Notes: generated from the sequence alone by a model not told the origin. A DNA stretch of 64,000 nucleotides from Bacteroidota bacterium (GCA_016124755.1 WGNA01000016.1:1-64000); one strand, 5' to 3'; shown: positions 35,396-44,727, counted from the stretch's first letter. Translations and numbers: made by a program.

Positions 35396-35448
35396 TCTGC
35401 GAATTAACAAAACCCTTTGGCTGATCTACCGCTAACAAAAACAAAAAT

Positions 35449-36405
35449 TTATCCGTGCATCTTATCACACAATTCCCGCTGCTGTTGAATAAAACCGGGA
35501 GCATAATATTCCGATTTTAAAATGAGTTTTTGAAGACTACCTGCACGCTTGATAAATCCGATTGGTTTCCCAAATAATTTGTAGTTGCGCAATTTCCCCA
35601 TCTGAATAGCATAGCATTTCTCTACTGCAAATTTCTCTGTCTCAATCATCACCCCGAGCGTAGTTGTACCGGGATATATTGCTATTTTAATGGTGCAGTA
35701 ATCGTAATATGTGTCCAACACATTATCGAGTTTCTGAACATCAAGCAATATATTATTTAAGGCATGATAAAATGAAGTATCCTTCCCATGTTTATGAATC
35801 TTGCAGTGCTTTCTGATTATTCGCTTAATCTTCTTATCCGTTTTAGAAACATTCAATTCCGACATCGCAAGAATCAAAGCCTCTTCGAGCGTAAGTGTAT
35901 TTCTCATAATTTCACACGACGGCTCCTTTTTGCGACATTCCTGCATCACAGCCTCTGCAAATTCCCGTGAGTCTGTTGCTTCCGAAATTTTATTATTCAA
36001 ATAATATTTATTTAAAACCGAATACCCGTTATAAAAAGTTACAATGGCAACAAATTGTGTATATAAGTTTAAGTCGTCAACAATGTAAGGCCGGCAACAA
36101 GCGGTGTAAAGCAGACAATATGATTCCGGCGTTTGTAGCGCACCCAATTCATCCACCAATTTCACGCAACTCAGACTGTCCTTCTGGGCAAACAGTATCG
36201 TCTCAACAATTGAATCCAGTGTATTTTTCGGTGCCGCATTTAGAAAAACAAATTCGTATGGTGATTCTAACGTCATTGCCAAAGAATCATTCAACACCAT
36301 TATTGTATCGTAATCGTGATATTCTTTTTTGTTTTTAGATTTCGGAAAAGCAAACAATGAAACACACAGAAATAGAACTAAAAAATAGATTTTCCTTAAT
36401 TGCAT
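35449..36405 (-). CDS. Secreted protein of unknown function
   Basis: A 318-residue protein with a signal peptide (to FAFPKS). The mature part is helical with many cysteines (SLSCVKLVDEL, CLLYTACCRPY, QECRKKEPSCEIM), then basic KKIKRIIRKHCKIHKHG. The C-terminal segment has FGKPIGFIKRAG. No family is recognised. It lies 53 bp upstream of the lipoprotein gene at 34865-35395, on the same strand. Confidence 0.75.
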   Translation of the reverse strand: MQLRKIYFLVLFLCVSLFAFPKSKNKKEYHDYDTIMVLNDSLAMTLESPYEFVFLNAAPKNTLDSIVETILFAQKDSLSCVKLVDELGALQTPESYCLLYTACCRPYIVDDLNLYTQFVAIVTFYNGYSVLNKYYLNNKISEATDSREFAEAVMQECRKKEPSCEIMRNTLTLEEALILAMSELNVSKTDKKIKRIIRKHCKIHKHGKDTSFYHALNNILLDVQKLDNVLDTYYDYCTIKIAIYPGTTTLGVMIETEKFAVEKCYAIQMGKLRNYKLFGKPIGFIKRAGSLQKLILKSEYYAPGFIQQQRELCDKMHG

Positions 36406-36471
36406 ACTTCGAATATCAACGATTAAAAAAATGGCAGTTGCAGAATTACAGTATTGTAAAGAAAGGTTTTA

Positions 36472-37263
36472 TCAGTGTACGGCAGGTATTATTAACCGTG
36501 GCGAATTCAGGTTGTCAAGTTCTTTGATTGCCGACAAATAACCGACTTCAATCATCTCTTCCACCCTGTCGAGATCAGTACGACTAAAAGGCGACAAATC
36601 CGGACTTATCAGTACATCCGCATCACGGGCATGAATCGACGAAGCCGAATTGAGCATTAGTTCAAAACTGTTCATTAATACATCAACAATCGAAGAAGGT
36701 TTTTCAATTCCCAAAGAACCATTTAAATCAACGGCAATTACCGAATCCGCTCCGGCTTTCCTTAGCGGAGAAATGGGAACGTTCTCGACCAAACCGCCGT
36801 CGACCAACATTTTTTTATTGTGTAAATACGGCGCGAAAACACCGGGAATGCAGGTACTCGCCAGCACGGCATCGGCCACTTTTCCCGATTCAATAATTAC
36901 CTTTTTCCCATTTTCAATATTGGTGGCAACCACCGAAAGCGGAATCGGGGCATCTTCAAAATTTACGTCACCAATATGATCCATTACGAGATTCTTTATT
37001 TTGTGATTCGACAATAATCCGTATTTCGAAATTCGCACAGTCGCGATGTTCAACCACTTCAATTCCAACGCAATTGCCCGTATTTGCTGCCATGTGAGAC
37101 CGAACACATACAAGGCACCAACCAACGCCCCGATGCTGGTACCCGAAACATGATCCACTTTAATATCGCGTTCTTCAAGCGCCCGTAAAACACCGATATG
37201 GGCCGAACCATATACAACTCCTCCGCCTAATGCAAGTCCGATTTTCTCTGATTTTGTTTCCAT
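36472..37263 (-). CDS. Patatin-like phospholipase
   Basis: A 263-residue cytoplasmic or membrane-associated acyl hydrolase starting at the ATG at 37263. It has the nucleophile elbow GTSIGAL, catalytic aspartate in DGGLVENVPI and the family helix SGKVADAVLASTCIPGVFAPY. The glycine-rich oxyanion segment reads LALGGGVVYGSAHIGVLRAL; most family members have GGGGARG, so the usual basic residue is missing. That could alter activity. Family members hydrolyse phospholipids or neutral acyl esters; the substrate here is not known. Confidence 0.9.
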   Translation of the reverse strand: METKSEKIGLALGGGVVYGSAHIGVLRALEERDIKVDHVSGTSIGALVGALYVFGLTWQQIRAIALELKWLNIATVRISKYGLLSNHKIKNLVMDHIGDVNFEDAPIPLSVVATNIENGKKVIIESGKVADAVLASTCIPGVFAPYLHNKKMLVDGGLVENVPISPLRKAGADSVIAVDLNGSLGIEKPSSIVDVLMNSFELMLNSASSIHARDADVLISPDLSPFSRTDLDRVEEMIEVGYLSAIKELDNLNSPRLIIPAVH

Positions 37264-37425
37264 TGTAAATAAAATACCGGCTGCAAATTTCGAAGAAAAA
37301 CAATTTGATTTTTGTAATACCGAAGCCGATATGAATCCGGAATCAAATGTTTTCACCGGCTTTGTATAAATACCTTTGGTTAACTTCAGTCATCACTATC
37401 TTTTTTGTTTCTTTTATTTTCCGGC

Positions 37426-37567
37426 GGGCAATTCGCGCTATTCGCTCAAACAAACAACCGGGATGCAAATTATTGCTGGCGGTAAAACGGGCTTCCATCG
37501 GTCGCCGTTTTCCTGCCGCAATAACCTTTGCATTCCGGCTGCTTTGTAACCGCTTCTATCGCGGCCC
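37426..37567. repeat. Long structured intergenic element
   Basis: The left arm 37458-37490 (CCGGGATGCAAAT, TATTGC, CGGTAAAACGG) pairs with the right arm 37505-37538 (CCGTTTT, GCAATA, TTTGCATTCCGG) around a 14-nt loop. Outside this, GGGC and CGCG (37426-37435) pair with CGCGGCCC (37560-37567). The segment is GC-richer than its surroundings. An 88-codon frame running through it is not considered a gene. It resembles the element at 12286-12423 in layout. Confidence 0.6.
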
Positions 37568-37749
37568 GTACTCCCCCGAAAGCATATGGTTTAAAGTCAG
37601 AAATTTCGGATAGTTCCAAAACCCACAGAAGGCTGAACCGCAGAAAAAACAAACGATGTTGTCTGAGGTACTAAAACCGGCACGTGAATTCACGTAACTT
37701 AAAGAGCTACATTATTTGAGCGATAGAACATCCATTTCAATCTATCTCT

Positions 37750-37831
37750 TCGAATTTTTGAATTAATTTGAACGGTCTTGATTCCTCCGGGCTATAGCCA
37801 CCCCTCCCCGGAGGAAAGTTCAGCATTTTAT
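37750..37831. repeat. Copy 1 of an ~80-bp repeat containing the 35-bp GC-rich motif
   Basis: The minus strand reads GCTGAACTTTCCTCCGGG, GAGGGGTGGCTATAG, CCCGGAGGA. The outer parts TCCTCCGGG and CCCGGAGGA form a 9-bp inverted repeat. Homology with the copy at 38047-38128 extends to both sides. Confidence 0.8.
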
Positions 37832-38046
37832 GGCAAAGCGGCAAAAATCGGCATGAGATTAAACACATATTTTTCCAATGAGATTTGTGATTTCCTGAAA
37901 AGGAATTGATACATCTTTCCTCATTCGCTAAAAAATGCAATTGCGATGTAGTACACGCAACAATTGATTAGAGTCGAAAAATTTTGCGTGTGAATAAAAT
38001 GCCGAATTATGGGTTCATAAAAAATCCCGCCCCATTCTCACGCAAT

Positions 38047-38128
38047 AAATTTTTGAATCGTTTTGAAAAGTCTAGAATACCCCCGGGCAATAGCCACCCC
38101 TCCCCGGAGGAAAGTTCAGCATTTGATC
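38047..38128. repeat. Copy 2 of the ~80-bp repeat
   Basis: Same orientation as copy 1, 297 bp further on. The core reads GGGCAATAGCCACCCC and TCCCCGGAGGAAAGTTCAGC on the plus strand. The intervening 37832-38046 segment holds no credible gene. Confidence 0.8.
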
Positions 38129-38252
38129 AACAACTTACAAATTGCCTCCGGAAATTAAGTGTTTACGTTGCCAAAAGACTTTTGAATTTCCCGGCATGAA
38201 CCCCCAATGTAGTTACACCGGTTTAACGAATGATCTTTATCTTTCGCCCGCT

Positions 38253-38771
38253 ATGATTAATACACAACAAAAAGCAAACGACCGTCTTGCCGCCGGGTCA
38301 CTTTTTCTTGGCGCATTACTCGGAATCGCAGGAATGATTTTTCAGGAACCGTTACTTCAGGTTGCTGTTTTTGAAATCAGCTCTCTTTCTCTTGTGGTGG
38401 CACTCTCAGTTCTTACTTTTAAATATTTTCGTTCGGGGAACGATCTGGTCGCTGCAGGATATTTGATTTTCGCGGTTGGTGAATCTGTAATGACGGCCGG
38501 GGCCGCCGGCGGCATGTATCAGGGCATGGCATCTTTTGGTGCGGGAATGCTGTTGTATGTTCCTGCTTTATTACTCATAAGTTTGCCCAAGGAGTTGCCG
38601 ATAATTCCACGTATAACCGGCTTTGTGGCAACCATCCCTTTTGCCATCGCGGGATTTAAAATTTTTCTCGGGGAAGAAATCACATACACGTCGTTATTCC
38701 CTTCCATTGGTTATGCATTGTTAACCATCACGATGATTTTCTGGATCATGGGCTTGTTGAAGAAGAATTAA
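38253..38771 (+). CDS. Multi-pass inner-membrane protein, unknown function
   Basis: A 172-residue product from the ATG at 38253. An extension from TTG at 38142 is rejected because TATCTTTCG (38238-38246), a near-consensus -7, lies just upstream of the ATG. About five to six membrane helices are visible, with glycine- and alanine-rich segments (AGSLFLGALLGIAGMIF, GESVMTAGAAGGMYQGMASFGAGMLL). The pattern resembles small membrane proteins of the DUF308/YwiC type in general shape, but no family is recognised. Confidence 0.72.
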   Translation: MINTQQKANDRLAAGSLFLGALLGIAGMIFQEPLLQVAVFEISSLSLVVALSVLTFKYFRSGNDLVAAGYLIFAVGESVMTAGAAGGMYQGMASFGAGMLLYVPALLLISLPKELPIIPRITGFVATIPFAIAGFKIFLGEEITYTSLFPSIGYALLTITMIFWIMGLLKKN

Positions 38772-38843
38772 TATTCAGCCGAAACGGAATATATTAGAAG
38801 CTATTAACCAATAAATAAGTTTCTAAATTTGGTGTAATAAAAA

Positions 38844-39201
38844 ATTGTTTAATATAAAATTTTTCTCCGCCTGATTGCACCAACTAATGGTAAGTCTTAA
38901 AGGCACAAAATGAATGGTGCGAAGCGGATCCTAAAACAAGAATAGGAACGCGTGGGTGGGCCGTCGGAAAGGCGGGATAGACCCGGCGGGAATTTGTCAT
39001 TTGTTAGAAAATCGGGGAAAGTGCTTGACACTTCTTTCCCCAGATTTTCAACAAATGATAAAGGGAGCTTGGGCAGCTTTCTTTCCGACTTGATTTTTTG
39101 CTTACTTTTTTATCAAGAAATAAGTGAGAAGAAAAGAGATCGCATATCGATCCCCAAACCAATTTACAATCTTGGTGTATTCAAACGGAGAAGCATTTAA
39201 T
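38844..39201 (+). repeat. Dispersed ~355-bp structured repeat, copy 1
   Basis: About 355 bp very similar to 53777-54129, in the same orientation. Core: ATCCTAAAACAAGAATAGGA, then GTCGGAAAG (38963-38971), a long hairpin 38998-39057, then CTTTCCGAC (39081-39089), which pairs with GTCGGAAAG. The inner hairpin has CATTTGTTAGAAAATC and GGGGAAAGTG on one side, CACTTCTTTCCCC and GATTTTCAACAAATG on the other, with loop CTTGA. The end of the T9SS gene's stop codon lies at the repeat edge. The 82-codon frame inside is not conserved as a protein between copies. Confidence 0.88.
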
Positions 39202-42067
39202 GTAAAATCAAACATTTCTGCCGGAAAACCATTCCGTTAATTTCGTAATGAACCCAATAAAAACCATTGCCGAGTTCACCGACAACCAGCAATGTTTTAC
39301 CGGTTGCCGGACTTAACTCCTGCAATTTTCTACCGTCCGCACTGTACAGACTAAGTTTTCCGTCAGATAAATTGGCGGGGATAATTACCGTCAGTTGGTT
39401 ATTTGCCGGTTGCGGATACAAGCGTATCTCAGTTAATTGAAAGTCTTCAATTGATGAACTTCTTCCGGTGGTAAAACTCCATACATCACTCCAGTCGCTC
39501 TTGCCGCCGTCGAATGTATTTCGCACGCGCCAGAAATATTTAGTTCTACCTGCAAGGTTTGTATAGGTTTTTGAATTTGTGGTTGATGTTTTCGTATCCG
39601 GAGAGGCGAAAGTACTGTCGGTTCCCAGTTGAATTTCATAACCCGCTTTGTACATTCCTTCCCACTGAAGATTCAAATTTACACCCGCATTAGTGAAGCC
39701 ATTTGCCGGACTTTTTAAAACGGGAATATCCAAAACACTTGTGGTTTTAAAGGAATAAACTTCCGTCCAGTCACCAATAAAATTACCATCGCTGTTTTTC
39801 ATTCCAACTCTCCAGAAATAGGTTGAATTTACACTCAAAGCAACTCCGGTTTTTGTTGATGAAGTGGTGATTTGTTTGGTCGATGCAAAATCAGGAGTTG
39901 ATGAATATTGAACTACATACGAGGACGCCCCGCTATATGCCTTCCATTGAAAATCAAATCCGGGAGGAATATTGGCACTTTCATTCGCAGGATAAATCAA
40001 TTCCGGAGACTGTCGTGCTCGGGTTCGAAAATTCCAGATCAGACTCCAATCGGATGTATCGCGTTCGTGATAATTTTTTACGCGCCAATAATATTTGGTA
40101 TCAAAAGATATGGAGTCATCATCCAGCATGTAATGGAAAAATGAATTTTTAACGGTATCGGTAAAAACCCGGGGATTCGTGAGATTCGGCGAAGTGTCGA
40201 GTTCTACAATATAACCCGTTGTACCGTCAATCGAATTCCAGTCGAGTGACACCAATGTAATTCCGGTAGAATTATTATTAGGCCAGTTTAACCGTACGGG
40301 ATTTAATATTTTAAAAACCCAGGAATCGCTCCATTGTGAAGTATCAACATCGGTTATTCCCCGTACCTTCCATTTATAAATTGCACCGAAATACAATTGC
40401 CACATTTCGAGGCTGTCGTTCTGAACTATATGTTTAGAAAATTCAGGTGAATTAAAATTAGCAGAAGTATCAACCCAAACTTCATATCGGCTCACACCTT
40501 TCATCAATTGCCAGGAAAGCCAAGTATGAGCACCGGTTCCGAGGAAGTCACTGTTGTAGGGTTTTAAGGGAGTTGGTTTATCAACCGTAATAAATTGCTG
40601 ACGACTAACCAGAGACCAATCACTGGTATCCGCAGCATGCCAGGCTCGCACCCTTCGGTAATAGGTGTGATTAAATTTTAATAATAATCCTTTAATAACT
40701 CCCACGTTGGGCGGAAAAATCGAATCGATGAGTAAATCCGTTTTTTTGTAATCGGGTGATTCGGAAAGTTGAAACTGAAATCCATCTATACCCGTAAAAA
40801 TTCCCCAGGTTAAACTATCGGTAACATTAATGGGAGTGGTAGTCGAAAATGGATAATAAATACTTGGATAATAAATGGTATAAAATGCTTTGACTTTACT
40901 CCAGTCGCCGGTATCTCGCGAATGATAGGGTTTTACACGAGCGTAATAATACGTCCCGAATTGAAGTGTATCCAGATGAATTGAATTCGAATTAGTATTA
41001 AACTGCTTATATCGAAATGAATTAAACTGATCGGTTGTGTCGATTTCAAAAATGTATCCTTTGATTCCTTTTAGAGATGTGCTAATTGTAACATCACAAG
41101 AAGGATTGGCATTGCTAGGCGCACCGGGAACTGTCGTCGTGAGTCCACGCGTATAAAATGTTCGGTAAGTCCACTGAGAAGTATCGTATTCCGACACGCA
41201 ACGAAGCCGCAAATAATATCGGGTGTCGAACATTAACTCCCGAAACAGGGTGTCTGAGCTGTAAGCTTTCGGCCCGGTTGTATCCCGGAGTGCCGGTGAA
41301 TCAAAACTTTGAACTGTATCGATTTGCAATTGAAAAGCATAATAACTCATACTGCTCCATTGCATCGAAAGCCAGATATTAGGAATTTGCTGTCCGCTAA
41401 TAAGATTCTGAATCTGCAAAGAGTCGAATGTGCTGAAAGTGGATGTATCTAACCAGTCGGAAGAACCGGCTCCATTTAATCCCCGAAACCGAACATGATA
41501 CGTTTTTCCGAACCGTAAAAAATCCGGCTGGTATTCCATATATCCTTCATGAAAAGTATCTGTAACTAAAAAACTTCTGGCACCGGCTGAACTAAAAGAC
41601 CATGCAGTGTCTATCTGATATTCAAATGTGTCGTAATCGGCACACCGATACCAGCCGACATATACCCATGAGCCCGCAGTTCCTCCATCGGGTGGATTGC
41701 TAAGTTTAAGTTTGGTAACGGTTGTAAAACTCCAGCTTGCTGACCAGTCTGAAGAATCTGTTGCGGAATATGACTTTACACGCCAGTAATATGTGGTCGC
41801 TAACTTTAATTTATTCAGGAAAAAGAAAACCAGACCGGAAGACAATCTTCCTGTGTCGAAATTGCTGTTGGTGAATGAAGAATTGGTTGCGTATTCAATT
41901 GAATAATGAGTTGTGCCTAATTCTTTATCACAATAAACAAAATAGCTGGTTTCAAAATCGGTACTTCCGTTTGCCGGACCTTTAAGGGTCGGAGTTTTCA
42001 ATTTCGCCTGCGCGATTCCGGAAACGAGCATCAATAAAAAAATGAAAGCCGATCTACATTTGAGCAT
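39197..42067 (-). CDS. Large T9SS-secreted fibronectin-III-like repeat protein
   Basis: A 956-residue secreted protein. Signal peptide to GIAQAK. About nine Fn3-like units of ~90-100 residues follow, each with a Y/F..R(V/G)R strand and a DTSDWS or DSSDWS-type turn. The C-terminal ~80 residues are a type A T9SS sorting domain: LYPQPANNQLTVIIP, LYSADGRKLQEL, and a final strand CLILH. This domain directs export by PorA-type machinery and anchorage on the cell surface. The role is probably adhesion or scaffold display. The stop lies within 4 bp of the end of the 355-bp repeat. Confidence 0.9.
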   Translation of the reverse strand: MLKCRSAFIFLLMLVSGIAQAKLKTPTLKGPANGSTDFETSYFVYCDKELGTTHYSIEYATNSSFTNSNFDTGRLSSGLVFFFLNKLKLATTYYWRVKSYSATDSSDWSASWSFTTVTKLKLSNPPDGGTAGSWVYVGWYRCADYDTFEYQIDTAWSFSSAGARSFLVTDTFHEGYMEYQPDFLRFGKTYHVRFRGLNGAGSSDWLDTSTFSTFDSLQIQNLISGQQIPNIWLSMQWSSMSYYAFQLQIDTVQSFDSPALRDTTGPKAYSSDTLFRELMFDTRYYLRLRCVSEYDTSQWTYRTFYTRGLTTTVPGAPSNANPSCDVTISTSLKGIKGYIFEIDTTDQFNSFRYKQFNTNSNSIHLDTLQFGTYYYARVKPYHSRDTGDWSKVKAFYTIYYPSIYYPFSTTTPINVTDSLTWGIFTGIDGFQFQLSESPDYKKTDLLIDSIFPPNVGVIKGLLLKFNHTYYRRVRAWHAADTSDWSLVSRQQFITVDKPTPLKPYNSDFLGTGAHTWLSWQLMKGVSRYEVWVDTSANFNSPEFSKHIVQNDSLEMWQLYFGAIYKWKVRGITDVDTSQWSDSWVFKILNPVRLNWPNNNSTGITLVSLDWNSIDGTTGYIVELDTSPNLTNPRVFTDTVKNSFFHYMLDDDSISFDTKYYWRVKNYHERDTSDWSLIWNFRTRARQSPELIYPANESANIPPGFDFQWKAYSGASSYVVQYSSTPDFASTKQITTSSTKTGVALSVNSTYFWRVGMKNSDGNFIGDWTEVYSFKTTSVLDIPVLKSPANGFTNAGVNLNLQWEGMYKAGYEIQLGTDSTFASPDTKTSTTNSKTYTNLAGRTKYFWRVRNTFDGGKSDWSDVWSFTTGRSSSIEDFQLTEIRLYPQPANNQLTVIIPANLSDGKLSLYSADGRKLQELSPATGKTLLVVGELGNGFYWVHYEINGMVFRQKCLILH

Positions 42068-42186
42068 AGCACGAAATTACAAGACCGAAATAGTAAGCAG
42101 GTACGAAATACGTCAGAATAAATAACTGCTAAAATATTCTGAACAGGTGTTAGGGGTACACAACTAAGTGAACTCCGCTTTCATGC

Positions 42187-43515
42187 TCAGTGCATTTCCG
42201 AAAGCCAGTCGATCCCGCCAAAATTGCCCGAACTCATTAGCAGCAGAACTTCCGGGTTGTGCTTTTTAATAATTTCCGGTAGAGTTTTTAGATCCGAAAC
42301 CACTTCAACATTTCCGAAAGCATCTTCTATTTCATCCGGATTAATAACTTCCATCTTCTTCATTTCAAATACATGCGGATCACAACACACAATTGCATTG
42401 TCGCACTTTTTCATCGTGTCCCGATAGTGAGGAAGAAAGTTTTTCTGTAAACTGCTAAAGGTGTGAAGTTCCAGTACTGCAACCACTTTTTGATTTTCAT
42501 GTGCCTGTCGAACTGCCTCAACAGTAGCCTTTACCTTCGATGGAGAATGGGCGAAATCCCTGTAAATCACCAACTGTTTATCATCTCTAATTTTTTCGAG
42601 CCTACGTGAAGTTCCGGAAAAGGTAGTAAGACTCTGCCACGAATCCATTTCATCAACCCCAAGCTCTTTCGCAATTAAAACGGCCGCCTGCATGTTCGCC
42701 AGATTGTGATTCCCGAAAACCTGCATCGGAAAATTCGTGTCGTTGTATTTTACGATTGACTTGCTTCCTTCCTGCCGGAATTCCGGAAGACCATATTGAT
42801 CCGATTTTATTTTCGGATTTTTAGCACACAACTCCTTTAGAACTTCATCGTCGCCAAACCAGAACAGAGAGCCTTTGTCTTCGATGGTATCAATAAAATT
42901 ACGGAATTGTTCAACATAATTCTCAAAGGTTGGAAACACATTAATATGATCCCATGCAATTCCGGTTATAACGGCAACATGCGGTTTATACCAGATAAAT
43001 TTCGGTCTGCGGTCAATGGGTGAACTGAGATACTCGTCTCCTTCGATAATGATGATCGGAGCATTGGTCAGTTTCACCATCAGTTCAAAACCATCCAGTT
43101 TGCTGCCAACCAAATAATCAAATTCGATTTTCTGCTTTCCGAGAATGTGCATTACCATTGCTGTGGTAGTAGTTTTACCATGACTTCCGGCTACAACAAC
43201 TCTAGTTTTATCCATTGAATGGTTGGCCACAAATTCGGGAAAGGACTGTATTTCTAACCCGAGTTGCTGCGCCTTTAATAACTCCGGATTGTCGGGACGG
43301 GCATGCATTCCGAGTATCACAACATCCAGTTCCGGTGTAATCCAATCTGCATTCCAGCCCATTGGTTCCGGAAGCAAACCAACCGATGCAAGTCTGCTTT
43401 TGGAAGGTTCAAAAATTTCATCATCGCTACCGGAAACTTCATGTCCGAGTCGCTTTAATTCCATAGCCAGATTGTGCATTACAGCACCTCCAATCGAGAT
43501 TAAATGTACCTTCAA
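42187..43515 (-). CDS. mpl: UDP-N-acetylmuramate:L-Ala-gamma-D-Glu-meso-DAP ligase
   Basis: A 442-residue cytoplasmic Mur-type ligase that reattaches recycled murein tripeptide to UDP-MurNAc. It begins KVHLISIGGAVMHNLAMELK, the standard Mpl opening, so the TTG at 43515 is chosen over a frame reaching 43677. That frame would overlap the divergent gene. SGSDDEIFEPS, AGSHGKTTTTAM (ATP loop) and HNLANMQAAVLIAKE, then SGTSRRLEKI are all family-typical. A -7-like TAACCTTG lies upstream on the minus strand. Confidence 0.94.
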   Translation of the reverse strand: MKVHLISIGGAVMHNLAMELKRLGHEVSGSDDEIFEPSKSRLASVGLLPEPMGWNADWITPELDVVILGMHARPDNPELLKAQQLGLEIQSFPEFVANHSMDKTRVVVAGSHGKTTTTAMVMHILGKQKIEFDYLVGSKLDGFELMVKLTNAPIIIIEGDEYLSSPIDRRPKFIWYKPHVAVITGIAWDHINVFPTFENYVEQFRNFIDTIEDKGSLFWFGDDEVLKELCAKNPKIKSDQYGLPEFRQEGSKSIVKYNDTNFPMQVFGNHNLANMQAAVLIAKELGVDEMDSWQSLTTFSGTSRRLEKIRDDKQLVIYRDFAHSPSKVKATVEAVRQAHENQKVVAVLELHTFSSLQKNFLPHYRDTMKKCDNAIVCCDPHVFEMKKMEVINPDEIEDAFGNVEVVSDLKTLPEIIKKHNPEVLLLMSSGNFGGIDWLSEMH

Positions 43516-43594
43516 GGTTCTTACAGTTCTGTGATTTGCAAGGTTACAACAATCTGTTAATTTCGGCCGTTGACCTTCTGAAAACGTTACCCCC

Positions 43595-43819
43595 ATGAAG
43601 AAGATAGCATTTGTCGCAATTGTACTTTTTGCATCTCTGATACTTCTGCAATATGGATTAATGCAGAATCTTTTCAACCAAACAGCATCAAAACCGGAAA
43701 CAAGTCATGAGCAAAATGTGCAACCCGTGCACGATCAGATTTTCGATACGGGAGATTACATTGTTGTTCTGAAAAGCGGAAAATATTACGTGTACAAAAA
43801 GACCCTACCTTCCACGTGA
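43595..43819 (+). CDS. Small exported or membrane-anchored protein, unknown function
   Basis: A 74-residue product with ATG start and an N-terminal hydrophobic helix (3-25), followed by a polar tail with HEQNVQPVHDQ and DTGDYIVVLKSGKYYVYKK, which looks like a short SH3-like strand pair. It is divergent from mpl (79 bp apart) and overlaps the convergent 43805-44380 gene by 15 bp at the 3' end. The function is unknown. Confidence 0.7.
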   Translation: MKKIAFVAIVLFASLILLQYGLMQNLFNQTASKPETSHEQNVQPVHDQIFDTGDYIVVLKSGKYYVYKKTLPST

Positions 43820-44380
43820 TTTCATTGGATCTATAATCTCTTCCGCCTTTAAATCATCAGCCAAAAACCAATGATCTACTAACTTTAGTGCGAAAAAAGT
43901 TATGTAGAATTTATGCCTGCCACTTTCACATTCATAGGTAATTTCTCCATAGATATGACCATCTTTTTCCCTTTCCCGATATCGATGACCTATGAGGTAC
44001 ATTTCCCGGAAATTTAAATGGAATTTCTTCGCATACCTTAGCATTTTAAGATGATCCTTTCGAAGTGAATTCACCATATACTGTGCTTTGATAACAGATA
44101 ATCTCTGCAAATAGCCCATGTCAAGTGAATCGAATTCTTCACTTAACATATTTGCCGTCGCAATAAACGGCAGCAGATCATCGAACTTTTTTGTCTTTAG
44201 CTTTTCAAAAACGGAGTCTGCCAATTCTTCCAGTGTTGCGTACATTTTAACACCATAGCGCAACTCAACAGAATCCAATTCTTCAACCACAGAATCCTGC
44301 ACAGTTGCTACAACTGTCGAATCCTGTGCTTTTGAAATCAGAAAAACACATAGCAGAAGTACGGCAAGACGAAAGCGCAT
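43805..44380 (-). CDS. Secreted protein of unknown function
   Basis: A 191-residue protein with a signal peptide (to SKAQ), then an acidic stretch rich in D, S and V (STVVATVQDSVVEELDSVE) and a C-terminal domain of alpha-beta type ending VDHWFLADDLKAEEIIDP. The last part resembles NTF2-like or DUF4878-like folds (strand, H-bearing WFL strand), which is not certain. It overlaps the small gene on the other strand by 15 bp. Confidence 0.75.
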   Translation of the reverse strand: MRFRLAVLLLCVFLISKAQDSTVVATVQDSVVEELDSVELRYGVKMYATLEELADSVFEKLKTKKFDDLLPFIATANMLSEEFDSLDMGYLQRLSVIKAQYMVNSLRKDHLKMLRYAKKFHLNFREMYLIGHRYREREKDGHIYGEITYECESGRHKFYITFFALKLVDHWFLADDLKAEEIIDPMKSRGR

Positions 44381-44624
44381 GTGGCGAAGTAAAGTCAGAT
44401 GTTTTAAAAGTCAGTCAGGTAAATGAAAACTATTGAGATTCCTTACGTTCGATTTCGATCAAAATCCGGTTATTGTTCGAAATCGCAAATAGATTAATTT
44501 TTCTGACACTCGACTGACACTAACGCTAAACTATTGCAACCCTCAACCCGTTTATCAGTTAATCTATTATTTAGTCAATAAGTTTTCTTACGACGAAGAT
44601 TAATTGGTTTTACGACATCTAAGG

Positions 44625-44653
44625 CAGCCGACGGGAGTCGGCTGTTTTTTTTT
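44625..44653 (+). terminator. Strong Rho-independent terminator upstream of the metal ABC operon
   Basis: CAGCCGAC, loop GGGA, GTCGGCTG, then a run of nine T. It points along the plus strand. No protein gene on that strand ends upstream. It therefore ends either an unannotated RNA between 44381 and 44624 or a leader of the following operon, whose promoter lies 60 bp further on. Confidence 0.85.
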
Positions 44654-44691
44654 GTTCTTTTTTAAACGGACAAAAACGACGCAAAAAGAAT

Positions 44692-44723
44692 ATTGTTAGA
44701 CTATTCAAACAATTGTATTTTTG
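44692..44723 (+). promoter_or_regulatory. Promoter and candidate operator of the metal ABC operon
   Basis: The -7 box TATTTTTG (44716-44723) lies 4 bp before the ATG at 44728. Just upstream is ATTGTT (44692-44697), ten bases, then AACAAT (44708-44713), a perfect inverted repeat. This is placed where a repressor such as a DtxR-family protein would bind. Operator function is inference. Confidence 0.6.
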
Positions 44724-44727
44724 TTGC

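Noticed and set aside
37347-37613. Plus-strand frame of 88 codons
   Set aside because: It runs through the fold-back element, with basic and cysteine-rich composition lacking protein-like structure, and overlaps the 5' end region of the patatin gene.
38952-39200. 82-codon frame in the 355-bp repeat, also 81 codons in copy 2
   Set aside because: The frames share only the central part; their ends differ and the starts do not correspond, so they reflect the repeat DNA and not a conserved protein.
42187-43677. Longer mpl start at 43677
   Set aside because: Would overlap the divergent small gene and its promoter; the N-terminal 54 residues are unlike Mpl, whose conserved part starts at the TTG 43515.
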